The position numbers and the translations under genes were made by a program. 64,000 nt of DNA, taken from the NCBI RefSeq assembly GCF_047496725.1, contig NC_132978.1, positions 9,886,501 to 9,950,500 of the forward strand, read 5' to 3'. Positions 12,301 through 24,100 of this stretch are shown here, one piece after another. The DNA comes from Anoplolepis gracilipes. Lineage: Eukaryota > Arthropoda > Insecta > Hymenoptera > Formicidae. Under the pieces are notes generated by a model. It made no database searches, had not been told where the DNA came from, and was given only the letters and a program-made list of their open reading frames with translations. Numbering within the stretch: the stretch's first letter is position 1; each line of letters opens with the position of its first letter.

Positions 12301-13330
12301 ACACAATAATAAGTCATGTTATTATATCTGTTGCATAAATAATTGAACCGCAATTTCAACAGCAAACATCGCGATATTATGGAAAGTGAAACGAGGGAGA
12401 ATGGTAACAGGTGGAGATTAGGCTCTTTTTTTACGTTAACGAGCTAAACTCTCTTCGGTATTATTTGTAAAATCGCGTTTGACATCATTCAGAATCATTT
12501 TCTACTTGATGTAACTTGCCAAAACTGTCATCTGGAGAATCGTCTAATTGCACTCGTAAAGGATCTAACCGAGAGAAACGAGCCGATCCTTCGAAAGGAA
12601 ATCGGAGAAACCTGATCGTACATGACTCGCGGACACATATAGCGTATTTCCCTGTATCGTGTACAAGTTGTTACCAATTATGCATCTCTGTACCAACAAC
12701 TGTGATAACTATGGCATCGCGACACGCCTTGCCCGACGTGAACAACGTTTTTAATTGTTGCCCGAGAGCGGGCTTAATCGCATATTAATCGGTAGAAAGC
12801 AAATTTGCAGTCGGCTTGAGTACGAACGCCGATCGACATTCGTGAACTCACTGTAAACCGCGAACGAAAGAACGCTCGAGATACGCATAAATCGATAGCG
12901 GAGCAGCGTGATCTCCATAAACGGATATGTCAGTCAGTAAAAGCTACATTCCGCTGAGTAACGTTGTTCCCGGGCTCAGAGAAATTAAGGATACGATGTA
13001 GGCAGCGGGTTAAGAGCGATTAAAACCGATGATAAGCATAGAAAAGATACGTGGTACACAGACGGAGCCTTGTCGGATACGTGTACATGCTGTCGTGATT
13101 GGTAATATTGGCAAAAAATATGTAGGCAATAGAACAGAGCCTCTCTACGTTTTTTTTTTTTTTCTTTTCTCTTCCGATAATAACGAAAAACATTTTCAAA
13201 GCACAAGGATATAACAGAGGAAGTTTTACACGCTCAGAGTACAACGCAATGAGTGCGGTCAGCGAGATTGATACTTTCAATCGCTGAAAACGATGTAACC
13301 TCATCTCGCGAGAAGAAACCTGGGACGGAT
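9303..13330. other. Non-coding stretch, no recognised gene
   Basis: About 9580-9930 and 12120-12360 are AT-rich. About 10400-10680, 11040-11760 and 12500-13000 are CpG-rich. Short open frames of 60-131 codons occur on both strands and overlap each other, and none carries a motif I recognise. A purine-rich run (11880-11925, repeats of GAAAGA) lies on the plus strand. Confidence 0.5.
10999..11021. repeat. Poly(T) tract, 23 nt
   Basis: An uninterrupted T run. Read on the minus strand it is a poly(A) tract that might mark a decayed retroposed end, but I see no retrotransposon body or target-site duplication next to it. A shorter T run lies at 13150-13163. Confidence 0.85.
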
Positions 13331-13332
13331 TG

Positions 13333-13490
13333 TAGCCAATCGCGATTTCTCGTTCGAGTCGATCGCGTCCTGAGACGCGATAAAGGGAAAATGTCTTGGA
13401 TGGATATGACCGCAAAAGCGGAATCGTTCAATTTGACGGAATTCATCTGACAGCGCGTCCATCTCACACTCTTCAAAAGGATGTGACTTG
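13333..13490. repeat. Decayed direct duplication B, copy 1
   Basis: Aligns in the same orientation with 14237-14410. Shared blocks in order: CCAATCG near the start, TGG(A/G)T then GGATATGA or GGGTATGA, GC(A/G)GAAT followed by TTCAATTT, CAGCG or AAGCGACA, and TCTC then C(T/G)TTCAAAAGG or CGTTGAAAGGG. Similarity shows in several frames on both strands, which points to shared nucleotide ancestry rather than selection on a protein. Confidence 0.6.
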
Positions 13491-14236
13491 CTTGCATGCA
13501 AACGTCAACACCTTTAAATTATATACTTATCCTTTGTATAAATCATGCACTAATCTAATTCTTCACAAATACAATCGATCTTTGTCAATTGTTGAAACGT
13601 CGTCGGAACAGAATTATCAAGTTAACTTGACTTTGTCGAATTTCTGATTAAATCTCTTTAAATAAAAAAATATTTTATTGAAAATTGTTTTATTGAATTT
13701 TATTGAACTTTTTAAACTGGGATTATATAATCGATGTAAAATTGTGTAACAAAAAAAGCTTTTCAAAACTATATATATAGGACTTTTTAAATACACGTAT
13801 ATGAAAATTTTTTAGTTATATAAGACATATATTAGTTTGTTTTACAAGTTAATTACATCAGTTTTTTATCTTCTTAAATGATTTTTATTTTTACTGATGC
13901 AAATTTTATTTTGCTCTTTTTAGTTTAATTTATTCGATCAATTTTTATTAAGAGATTATATTATATTTATATTATACATTTATTTTTTTCAGAAACCAAT
14001 TATTTTTTCAAATACCATTGTGCTCTCTATTGCTTTTTTCGTAATCTTTTTTTACAAAAAGAATGAAAAAGTGACAACACATCTTTTACAGCCTTAGTGG
14101 CATTGGATATCAAGTTCCACGAATTTATAACTATTTTGATATCTACCTTTTTACACGTTTAGTTCCACGAGCGTTTAATCAACCAATGATATAGTCGTGG
14201 GCTCGAAGCAACGAAATGTCTTTAAAAAGTATTCGA

Positions 14237-14410
14237 TCGCCCAATCGACTGTTCGCTCTGTTCGATGTCACTATACGTTGGCGACCATCTCGAGCCATGA
14301 AAGAAATAAAGATAAGTATGCACTTGGGTGGGTATGATTACAGCAGAATTATTCAATTTCATGGAAGGTGTCAAGCGACACACGTTTATCTCGCGCTCGT
14401 TGAAAGGGTT
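14237..14410. repeat. Decayed direct duplication B, copy 2
   Basis: Partner of 13333-13490, about 0.9 kb downstream. It sits inside a forward open frame of 113 codons (14216-14557). In frames corresponding to the alignment both copies encode a GYD followed by an IxQFxG or VQFDG string. The copy-1 frame is broken differently, so coding is doubtful. Confidence 0.6.
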
Positions 14411-17400
14411 AAGCAATGGACTGTATGGAATAGCAACGTCTCACATTCCAAAGCGAGAAGTAAAGATAATGCGATAGTGACGCGTGTAAACTCCCGGGGC
14501 CGTATGGAAAGGAACGTTTGCGTGACGAGAGTGACGATAAGGATTTACGAGGCTTGACAGGGTGGGAAAGGGCGGATGAACGACGGACCGCGTTATTTTT
14601 ACGAGCGTCGCTGGACCTTCTCATTGGCTTTTCCACCGTAGAAGGAATTCGCACTATCTCCGTTCTTTCGGTAACAATCGTTCGTCCCGGAGAATCCGAG
14701 TGCCCGCACGCACGAAATTACTGGTCCTTATCTAAGTACTTTCTTTTATTGTGACTGCCTAGAGTGATTCACGGAAAATACTCGCGACAAATCTCGCCCG
14801 GTTATCGTGAAATCGTTAAATTTAATACCATTTGTCTAAAAAAAAAAACGAAACGTTCTCGTGCTAGAAACAATTGTTATTCGAAAAAGGCGAGAAAGAA
14901 TGAAAAAGCTACAAATTTTGGTATAAATTTTTCAATGTTTTGATAACAATTCTCTCGACCAACGTGTATTCATTCGAAAATCAATACATTTCTGTCATTT
15001 CATCGTTTTTGCGCTTCGATATTGAGCTACTAACGCGCGATAGTTTCCGACATATGAATGCACCAATACATTTTCCTCACTTGCAAGCTTATGTTCCGCT
15101 CTTTTCCTCTATATTCATGGTCATGTTTTCAACGATCTCGTAGACAAGAACGATGAAAAACGGTGAAAAAAACAACTATAGCCGTTTCTCGCGCGAGAGA
15201 AGTATATATCGTAAAATCGGCACAAGATTCATTCCGCGAGTAGGGTTCTATAAACGTTGACACTGCCGACTCGTAAATCAACGAGCTTCGGTATAAAGAC
15301 ATCTTCGGGTTTTCTTCATGTGCGAGAGAGCGCAAAAAGCTTGCTCGGTACGCATCGAACGATCGCGTATATACATTGTGAAAATTTAAGGCCCGCCGCA
15401 TCAGCTTAGACCGGATATGTAAAAGCATAAACAATGATCTTGCTAATCTGATCTCTCGTGTGCGATGTTTTTGCCGCGCCGCACCGTGCCAAGCACGCCG
15501 TGACACACGCGTGTGCGTACGTATGAAGGACCAGATAGACGGCCAGGAAGTCGGAGCTGGTAAGGAGATAAAGAATGATAAAAAGCATTCGCATCTTTTT
15601 ATTATTTCGTGTACGGGTCAAATGTGAATTTTCTCCGAATAAATGCGCATTAGTCATGTGGATTCTTGTATTCCATGTGATTAACATGGATGGTCTTTAA
15701 CGAAAATTATTACGTATCTCTCTCGTAGTATGAACTAAACATAATGCGTAAATCAATATGTAAGTTATCTAAAATATTTATAATCACGAGTGAATTTACG
15801 TGAGAAGTTTCCACGACGTATTAAAAGTTCAAATATAATAAAATATATTTTTCTTATTAAATTAATGTGACACGAAAAAGTAGTAAGCTATTATTATAAG
15901 CAAATCTTTTTTTAGTTATGGAAAAAAATTTCTTTCAACTTTTATGAATACTTGAGAAAATCGTTAATTCATCTACAAATATTTGAAATGGACAGTGAAA
16001 CGAACAAAGATAAGAGAAAGACTTACGCTAACGGGAAAACGCGTGAATTGAAATTCAACGTGCGAGTTTGGTTACTCTGGACCCGGACGTCATCATCGTG
16101 TCGAAGGGAAAAAGACGACACGCGTTTCGGAGACATAAGGCCAACGATTAGTATTCCGGTCCAACCAAAATCCAACGAGTTCGGTACTGTTAAGAGCGAT
16201 TTACGATAGTAATAGACTGGCCCTCGGCGGTTGACCGTGAATGCTAATACGCGTTATACGTGGGTGCTGCGTGGCAAATCTAATCAAAATCCTACTATGT
16301 GAGCGGGCCCACATATTCGGTCTTTATAATGCGCTGTATTGTCCCGCTGTATTATCATCTCAATCCGCTTTCTATTTCTGCTCGTTTCCTTTGTCATCAT
16401 TCACGTCTCTTCCTTTTTGACGCGACTTTGTAAACTGACAATATTTTTTTCCGCCTCGATTAAGCGATATTAGTAGTATTGAATAAGTATTATAATATAG
16501 CCAAATACACTCGAGATATTATAAGTAACATGCGCACATTGTTACATTGTCGCTCATTCCATATGCGAAATATTTTATTCTCTATCTTTTGTAAATGGAG
16601 ATTAATAATTGAACATGTTAATGGAGTATTTAAATGCAGATTGGAATATGATTCATATCAAGTGCTTTGAAGGTAATTGTGCATGTTAATTGCAAGAGAT
16701 TAATCAAATATTGAAAACGTCAGTAAACATTTCGCGTATGTAATAATATCGAGAATCGTTTCACGATAAAGTACGGCAGATACATCCGTGATGTGAGTGT
16801 AAATAATGTGTTGAAATACCGGTTTGTGTCGCCAGTCCTGCCTGGTGTGTTCGTAACTTGCCCCTTTTTCGTGCAATATTTATCTTTTTCAGTTTGTAGC
16901 TTTGTGTTCCACATCAAAGAGACATCATAGTATAAAGCAAAGATAAGAGAAATTAAACGAAATCGTCATGTGAATTATAGATAATTAATCCAGAATATAT
17001 TAATAGGCGTTGAAACACATAATTTTACCCCATTATAATATGTTGTAATATATTATATAGATACACTTTTTTCTTAAGATGATTTATTTAATAATTAATC
17101 AGCTTTTATTTTCAATTTATCAATTACTTCCGAGTAGTAAAGAATTCTCTTTGGACATAAAATTTTCTAATCTACTATAATCTGCTTTGATATAATAAAC
17201 ACTTGATTCTGAATTATAATAAAGAAACATTTCTAAAAAAAAGTAAAAATTGCCAAGTATATAAGATATTATGCAAACTTGCAAATAGAATTTTAAAAAA
17301 AATGAAAATTTAAAATATTTATACATACAATATGTACTTGGCATTTTTTGCCATAAAATAAATGTTTGTAACTCACCAGCCGATGCGCCGCAGCGGAGTT

Positions 17401-18420
17401 GATGATATTGTGGCTGTGTTGACCTGTAACAAATATAAGATCCAAATTACAGCAGCGATCAAAATAATTCATGTTCCGAAACATTATTATTTTATCCATC
17501 AAATTTCATATTACAATATATACGTACAATAACCAGATATAATTGAATATTTTTATAAATTAAAAAAAATATTTTATTTAAATTGAACAAATTTTTGCAG
17601 GATTATAGATTTTACATAAAAGTTTTTCTCTTAAATTCTCTCTTGTTTAAATTATTCAAATAAACAACATGAATTCATGCCCATATGCGATTAATAAAAT
17701 TAATATATTATGAATATTATTAATATATTAAATAACAAATTTTCACTCTAAGGTTGCTCCGCCAGCGTTCGATACCTCCGAGGTCAGCTTCTCAGGATAA
17801 AGCTATCAGGATCCGTTGACTCATACGTTGCGAAAAGTTTATTATCACTTACTAAGAGTTCACATAAATTATTGTTTATTATATGGCACGATAAAAATTG
17901 AGACACGATACTTTAGGCGACACTCTCGTGCTTAACGCTCGACACTTTGTACTCACAAATTCTGCGATCGCGAAGCCGATGCAGTGCGTGTTTTAGGTAC
18001 TTAGCTTCCCTTTAGGTTAAATCTTCTACTCAACTCTCCCACCAACGCCAAGATGTATCTGTTGGGAAGTTTATTATATAATTTTGTAATATAATATATA
18101 ATTTGTAATTTATTTTATAAATGAGAGATATATTGTACCTATATCGCATTTCTTTTTTTCTCGATAAAAAGAAATTCGATATAAATATATTTTTAAATAA
18201 CGAGTAAGGATCAATTTTCTCTTTTTTAATTATAAAATACATTACAAGCTATATATATTGTAAAATTATATAACATAAATGCTCTAAATGTGCTTGAAAT
18301 GTTCAATACATCAGAAATTAATTACTAGTTATTTGATTGATATTTACTCAATACGAGATTATATTATATCCGAGAAATACAAATGCAAATTGTTAAAAAA
18401 ATAATTATCGTTTATAAATA
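14411..18420. other. Non-coding stretch, no recognised gene
   Basis: CpG-rich at 14420-14800, 15130-15560 and 15990-16330. AT-rich at 15740-15950, 16950-17360, 17510-17750 and 18040-18420. Only short overlapping open frames occur. About 17380-17430 and 17750-18040 are moderately GC islands inside AT-rich DNA, with no frame worth naming. Confidence 0.5.
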
Positions 18421-18426
18421 TAAAGG

Positions 18427-18491
18427 AACGAAGCGGTAATTTATAATTCTCAATCTTCATCGCATTGATTTTTACTTCGAATGAATAAATT
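18427..18491. repeat. Decayed direct duplication C, copy 1
   Basis: Shares GTAATTTATAATTCTCA, then TC(T)T and ATCGC, then CTTCGAAT and GAATAAATT with 19051-19109. AT-rich stretches upstream also share an AAATTAATTA core (18314 and 18869), and another such core lies near 19210. The local unit may therefore be about 0.6 kb and repeated more than twice. Confidence 0.55.
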
Positions 18492-19050
18492 GCGCGAAAT
18501 ATTTAATTCAATAAATAGCTATCATCTTGAGATAAGTTTACGAATCTTTATTGTGAAGTTAATTAATTATTAACGAGCTGTTCGCTATCGTTAATTGTGC
18601 AAAATGATCCCGTTTTCTCTCGGTACTTGTCTCTATGGCGCCTCGAGGAATAATAACACGATGGCACGCAGAGAGCTCACAACCTTCTCGCTCGGTCACG
18701 CCGCACAAATGACAACAAACATATCTCACCCGTGTTTTATATTCTTTTTTTTACAATAACATGTCGAGGCAAACAATGTTTAAATACTGCGTAACAACAT
18801 GTATATGTTATCATGTTCAAGGGATATTTAACACTTTATGAAATAAATACAAAATATATTGTATTTCTCGAAATTAATTATTAATAAAAATGTATTATAG
18901 TTTCTTTATTTTAATAAATTACTGAGAAAATTCTTTGTTTTAATTTCATGATATTATTTATCTATTATTCCGCATTTTCAAAAAGTAATGCTAAACAAAT
19001 TTAATTCGGCGAAAATATATAATTTTATTAAAATAATCGCCATATATGTA

Positions 19051-19109
19051 TCAATAAAGTAATAATTTATAATTCTCATCTCTTGTTTATCGCTTGCTTC
19101 GAATAAATT
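19051..19109. repeat. Decayed direct duplication C, copy 2
   Basis: Partner of 18427-18491, offset about 620 bp. The strongest shared block is TAATTTATAATTCTCA. AT-rich low complexity makes the outer limits uncertain. Confidence 0.55.
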
Positions 19110-20420
19110 CTATTTTAAATAAATAAATGATAAAAAATATTTGCTTTCATGAATAAGTATTATTTTGATATGTAGTGAATTTTAATATATAGAAAATTTG
19201 TCAATCACAAAAATTAATTAATCACGAGTTTATATAATTTTTAATTATTCCTAGGAAATAATCGTGTTTAGTGTCTTTTAATATTTGTCGTGATCATACT
19301 TTAAGATACTACGACACACGAAAACGATTGCCGAATTTTGTGGCGTATAATGTAAATGTGTTTTATAATAAATGTCTTTAGATATTTGCGATGAGAAAAT
19401 ATATATATATATATAAATACTTGTATCTAAAAAGAAATATATTCCTAACATTTTTATCTTTATCATTATTATAAAAATTATTTATAAAGTAATAAGTGTT
19501 ACAAAATCTAATAAATTATGCTATGTTTGATATTTTGGTAGAAAACATATTAATTGCATTGCAGAGCGCGAAAACTATATACACTACAATGCAATGCAGT
19601 CTTTGCATGTTATTAAAACGATATATAAAAATAATATTTGTTATTTTGGATTTCAGATATCTTCAATTTTTTTGATAAATTATCACACATATGTCTAAAA
19701 ATTATTTTATTATTATTCTTGTCAAAATATAACAAAATTATAATAAGAAACTCATTAATTCTGTTATAATGAAGTATAAACATGTCGCACGAGCCTCGAA
19801 ATGAAATAATTGCCGCTACGTTATAGTAAATTAAAATTTCCATTTCCTTATCGCTTAGGTTTCTCATATTATAAAAATTATATTATAAAAATATGCGAAT
19901 AATTAAAAAATATATTTCTTTTCGACACCTAACCAATCTGTCTACAGTCGTCATTCTGAAACTTGGTCCAAGTATTCCCTGCAGGGTGCAGATAGCGAGG
20001 TCTAAGCCGAGGTCACGAGATGAGCGCATTACCCATAAGCGTAAGCATGTAATAAAATCACAAAGCTAACGACCGAGAGATTCTGGCGGAGCAGCTTGGC
20101 GAGCAAGAACAGAACAGTGCGAACATTCGAGGCCGGATTCTCCCGTTATCCTCGCACAACACGAAGAATTTCGATAAACATTTCGGACATATTCGAGAGG
20201 AGGTCGACTATTGCACGATTTGACTATCGTCTAGTAACGTAATCGAGAAATAAGATTGTGTTTATTTAGTTTGAACATCGAAACCTCGCCAGGAGGTCCA
20301 CTGCAAAACGATCGCACGTTTTTCAGATAAAAGCGATCAAGTTGAACTGATATCCGTTATATCCAATCACTCGCGAGTTTTTATATCCTAATAATTAAAG
20401 TTTGAAAACACATCGAGACT
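19110..20420. other. Non-coding stretch, AT-rich then mixed
   Basis: AT-rich to about 19920, then mixed composition with CpG. A 9-bp inverted match (TGCATTGCA and TGCAATGCA) lies near 19555-19600. No open frame stands out: the two minus frames at 19278-19466 and 19613-19867 are dominated by I, Y, N and K. Confidence 0.5.
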
Positions 20421-20422
20421 GG

Positions 20423-20472
20423 ATGGTTTTCGAGATATAAAAAATAATATTTTAAATATCTCGAAAAACCAT
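20423..20472. repeat. Hairpin 1 of an adjacent pair
   Basis: ATGGTTTTCGAGATAT (20423-20438) pairs with ATATCTCGAAAAACCAT (20456-20472), a 16-bp stem with one bulged base and a 17-nt AT-only loop. A second hairpin starts three bases later. Confidence 0.75.
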
Positions 20473-20475
20473 TTT

Positions 20476-20501
20476 CAGAGATATTAAAAATAATATCTCT
20501 G
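20476..20501. repeat. Hairpin 2 of an adjacent pair
   Basis: CAGAGATATTA (20476-20486) is the exact reverse complement of TAATATCTCTG (20491-20501), with a four-base AAAA loop. Both hairpins contain GAGATAT, so the second may derive from a partial copy of the first. Confidence 0.75.
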
Positions 20502-21577
20502 TGCGCGTACGGAAAATTTGACCGAAATTGATTCGCTTGCGTATTTGGAATCAGCGGGAAAATTTACTCCGACAGTGTACCGGCTAATAAAAACCATCGC
20601 ACTCATGGCTGCAGGATTTGCAGTGTAAACTCTTCAAACGGAAATCGCCGAGAATTGTTTTCTAACGGGCAATCGCAACACGGGCGATTTCCGACAAACG
20701 CGTATCCGACTGCCATTCTAGGCGATCGACTTCGATTTTTCGAGTATTTCGAGAGGCGGGCATCCACTTTGCTTTAACGTGTATTTACCTACTACAAACT
20801 TCACCCGGATTTAGCGCTTTTCACGATATATTTTAGTGCAACGTGCCAAATAAGCGGCAACATGTTGCTCTCGTCTCTCTTGAATGCATTTTCAGGAAAA
20901 ATCCGCAACTCTCCGCTCTTTGGCGCTTAGCGCCCTTTTCCCTCCCACTCGTCCTCCCCTCGCACAGTCACCGACAGGTTTAATTACGTCCTGCAACTTT
21001 CCCTCCCCTTCTCTATTGCTCTGCAATGTCTGTCCCATTATTGCCGTGCGAACATCTGCCGTGATAAAAGCAATAGCGTTGGAAAAAGCACCGAGGCCCG
21101 TTACTCATCGTTATCGAAAATCGGGAAAGGATGTGGCAGCTCTAGCACTTACTTAAAACAGAAAAAAAACATTATTGTTACGAAACATGTCTACGTAATG
21201 TAAATCGAAAGATTCTTTAAAGATATTAAATAAAATGTTTACACACACACACACATACACATATAATGGTAAAAGTGAAAAAAAAGTATAATTTATTATT
21301 ATATATTTATATATATAATTTAATATTTACTATAGATTGAATTGCACGTGTATTTTCGAAAATTTATTTTTATTTTACAGCTTTATAATATATCTATAAA
21401 GAGTTTTATTTATAATTACTGGAATAATATAAAACATATAAAAATACATTAGATTATATATTTTTCAAGAGATATATTTAAAATATTTTATAAAATATTT
21501 ATATATTCAGAGAGAGAGAAAGAGAGAAAATCATGAATTAAACAAAATGAATGAATTATTGCATCTTTTTCTATATA
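20502..21577. other. Non-coding stretch
   Basis: Mixed composition to about 21150, with an open frame of 90 codons (20884-21156) that is serine/proline/leucine-rich and not recognised. AT-rich beyond, with a short (AC)n run at 21240-21254 and a GAGA run at about 21511-21527. Confidence 0.5.
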
Positions 21578-22129
21578 CAGGCTATGTTTCAGGTTATTGC
21601 TGCTAAATTGCCAATATATTTTACAAATAAAAATAAAAAAATGTTATATAAACATAGGCTTACAAATACTTTATTAAAAAGTTGTAACAAAAATGAAATG
21701 TGTGTGGAACGATAACAGAGATTTATTCTTATTATTAATAAATATTTACCGTATAAACAATAAATATTACATTTAATATTGCATTTACGGAGATGAAAGA
21801 AAATTGACACAAAATTCATACAACAATGAATTCAATTTTCCAACGATCAATCATGTATTAAAAACAACGTTTTGAAATGGAACAATAATAGTAAACACAG
21901 TAATAGTGAACGCAAATTGTATAAATAGATTAGGTAAATAGGTTGCAAATCTATTTCCACAGTAACGTATATAAGAATAATAAGAAAAGTCCATTATCGA
22001 TTTATTTCATTTTTGTTATAACTTTTTAACAAAACATTTTGTAACCCTATGTTTATATAACATTTTCTTCTTATTTATACTCATAAAATATACTAGCATA
22101 GTTTAATAGAAAAAACCTGGAATACTCTG
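21578..22129. mobile_element. MITE-like element with long terminal inverted repeats and TA flanks, 552 bp
   Basis: The left end (CAGGCTATGTTTCAGGTTAT) matches the reverse complement of the right end (CAGAGTATTCCAGGTTTT). Both ends sit directly inside a TA, as expected for insertion into TA by Tc1/mariner-type transposases. The arms stay alignable for about 130-150 bp inward. The best part is 21640-21697 against 22006-22071 (ATGTTATATAAACATAGG, then AAAAGTTRTAACAAAAATGAAA). The AT-rich interior encodes no transposase, so the element is non-autonomous. The arms carry many differences, so it is old. Superfamily is inferred from the TA flank only. Confidence 0.75.
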
Positions 22130-22137
22130 TATAAAAG
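22130..22137 (+). promoter_or_regulatory. TATA-box-like TATAAAAG at the MITE edge
   Basis: The right-hand TA target site plus its flank makes a textbook TATAAAAG. A TCACAGT resembling a weak initiator begins at 22157, putting its A about 29 bp downstream, the usual TATA-to-start spacing. Such matches are common in AT-rich DNA and no gene is recognisable downstream, so this is weak. Confidence 0.12.
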
Positions 22138-24100
22138 TGGAACAATGGAAATACATTCACAGTGGATAAAAGTCGATGTTCCATATTGTCCGACAAGGAC
22201 GTGTTCACGCGGCCTCACCGACGTCGACGACGGTCGGAAAAATCGTCTCAGGGCCAGTGGGCGCGTAATAAATTCAACAGGGCCGCGTATGTGCCCTGCG
22301 GCCTGATGCACACTGGTTTGCAATGAGAGTTCGAGCTCATTCGTACTCACACACGCGTTGCGAAGAAGAGGGGTCTGTACCTATGCATTTTACGTAGAGA
22401 GGGGGCCAGGCAGGCAGGCGCGACGTGTGAGGTTTTTCACGCGGTTCACCTGGACGACTCCGGTCGAGGTTTAAGTGGGTGTCCAAGAGATAAGCGGCCA
22501 CGACTGGCATAACAGCTCGATAAACTCTTATGTTTATTGGATCGCCTTGGCTCCTTTTCCCCTCTCTCACTGTCTCTCTCACTGTCTTCCCAACTCTTTG
22601 TCTGGCACTTTCCTACTCTTCTCTTTCTCTCGCGCTTTCTCTTTCCATCTCTCAGCATCTTCTTCTGTCCCTTTCAATCTTTTCGTCTATCACCAAACGT
22701 TTCTCTTCTCCGGTTCGTAGCTTTGCCCCGGTTCTTTCCTCACTCGTCTCCCTTCCGTATCCTACCGTTTCCCTCCGCTCGACCCTTTACCTCGGTTGTT
22801 AACCCCGAATTAGTGACCTCGTGGATATGAAAGATTCCCAAGCCGCGGCTTTTAATAAGGCGGCTGCTCGCACGTCGCTGATTGACGTTGTGCGCGGCGT
22901 GCATCCAACTGGATGACATCATTTTGTTGATAAGCAAATAAGAGATGTGACGTTTTGCGATTCTAATTTGCTTAACAAATTATGTACGATGATACTTGGC
23001 ATTTCGCGTACAAAGTGCTCAAAAGCTTTTGAGAATGCTCACATACGATATGAATTAACACGCTAAGCTTCACAGGATTTCGTGACTCGATAAAAGTTTC
23101 TTTTATAAAACGTTTTGTATGTTCTATAAAGTCAAACGATGCGGTAGCGACTTGAAATACATGAAAAGTAGCTGGCTGTACAATTACATTCATAACATAT
23201 ATGTCAAGATGCCATCAGCTAACTTATCAAAGCAACAGTTATCCAACCAAATATATTCAAATTTATTCAAATGAATAAGGCGCGTGATAAAATTTGACTT
23301 AAATGTCATCGATTAAAAAAAGATTATTGACGATAAATATTTCGTCATTATTATATCATTAGCATAGTGTAAATGAGAATTTGCAAATTACATTTTTACA
23401 CATTACCGGTCGGTACGCTATCCGAATCGATAGAACATATACCGGTTCTTTTCCCTCACGACTCGACTTTAAATATGTTTATCTACATATTGTACGCTTG
23501 TCTCGCAATAATGCAATTCGCATATTTTTCGCGTATTCGTTTTGCAGTTTTGTGAACGCGCCCGGCGCCCGTGTGTGTCGGTTCGTATAGGCGCATCGCA
23601 TCGATTCCGCCTATGCTGTATAAAAGTTTAAATGCATTTGTACGTGCGCGTGCATATAATAACGAATTCTTAAGGAACCAACTTGAAATAAATTCTGAAA
23701 GTGCAACCGGTTCCCACTTTCTATGGTCGATCCGTTCTTTATCGGTTACGGCCGAAACTCCGTCGACCAAAATTCGACAAAGTGGCAAAAAAAAAAAAAA
23801 AAATCAAGAGTCTTATCTCGGGCTTTCTCTCTTTTACTGCGACTACAATCTTCTTACGAACCTTTGTCAGTACTGACCGGTTTTATCTGTCTGTCGCGAT
23901 ACATTGCATTAAACACTTTTGTCGAATAAAATCCATAATGCATATATAATCTTTTATTAAAATCAATAAAATCAAATATTTGCGCTAAATAATATTAGCA
24001 AAAAAAAAAAAAAAAAAATTAATTTTTTAAAACAGCATTTGTTACTTAAATGCGTGGTAGAAAATTTTACTTATAGAAAATTTTCCATAAATGTCATACT
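22138..24100. other. Non-coding stretch with a long pyrimidine-rich tract
   Basis: 22551-22770 is a pyrimidine-rich tract (TCTCTC, CTTTCTC and TCCC repeats) giving overlapping serine/leucine/phenylalanine-rich frames in all three forward frames, which marks it as low complexity rather than coding. The rest is mixed. A run of 17 A residues lies at 23787-23803 and one of 19 at 24000-24018. Confidence 0.55.
23787..24018. repeat. Two poly(A) tracts (23787-23803 and 24000-24018)
   Basis: Runs of 17 and 19 A residues about 200 bp apart in the same orientation. Either could be the tail of a decayed retroposed copy. I find no target-site duplication or body to support that. Confidence 0.8.

Noticed and set aside
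12546..12557. AATTGCACTCGT, like the start of miR-92
   Set aside because: The remaining bases differ and no complementary arm lies within 80 nt.
22530..22830. Leucine/serine-rich forward frames in two reading frames, with a third nearby
   Set aside because: Caused by a pyrimidine-rich tract; the frames have the same character, which real genes do not show.
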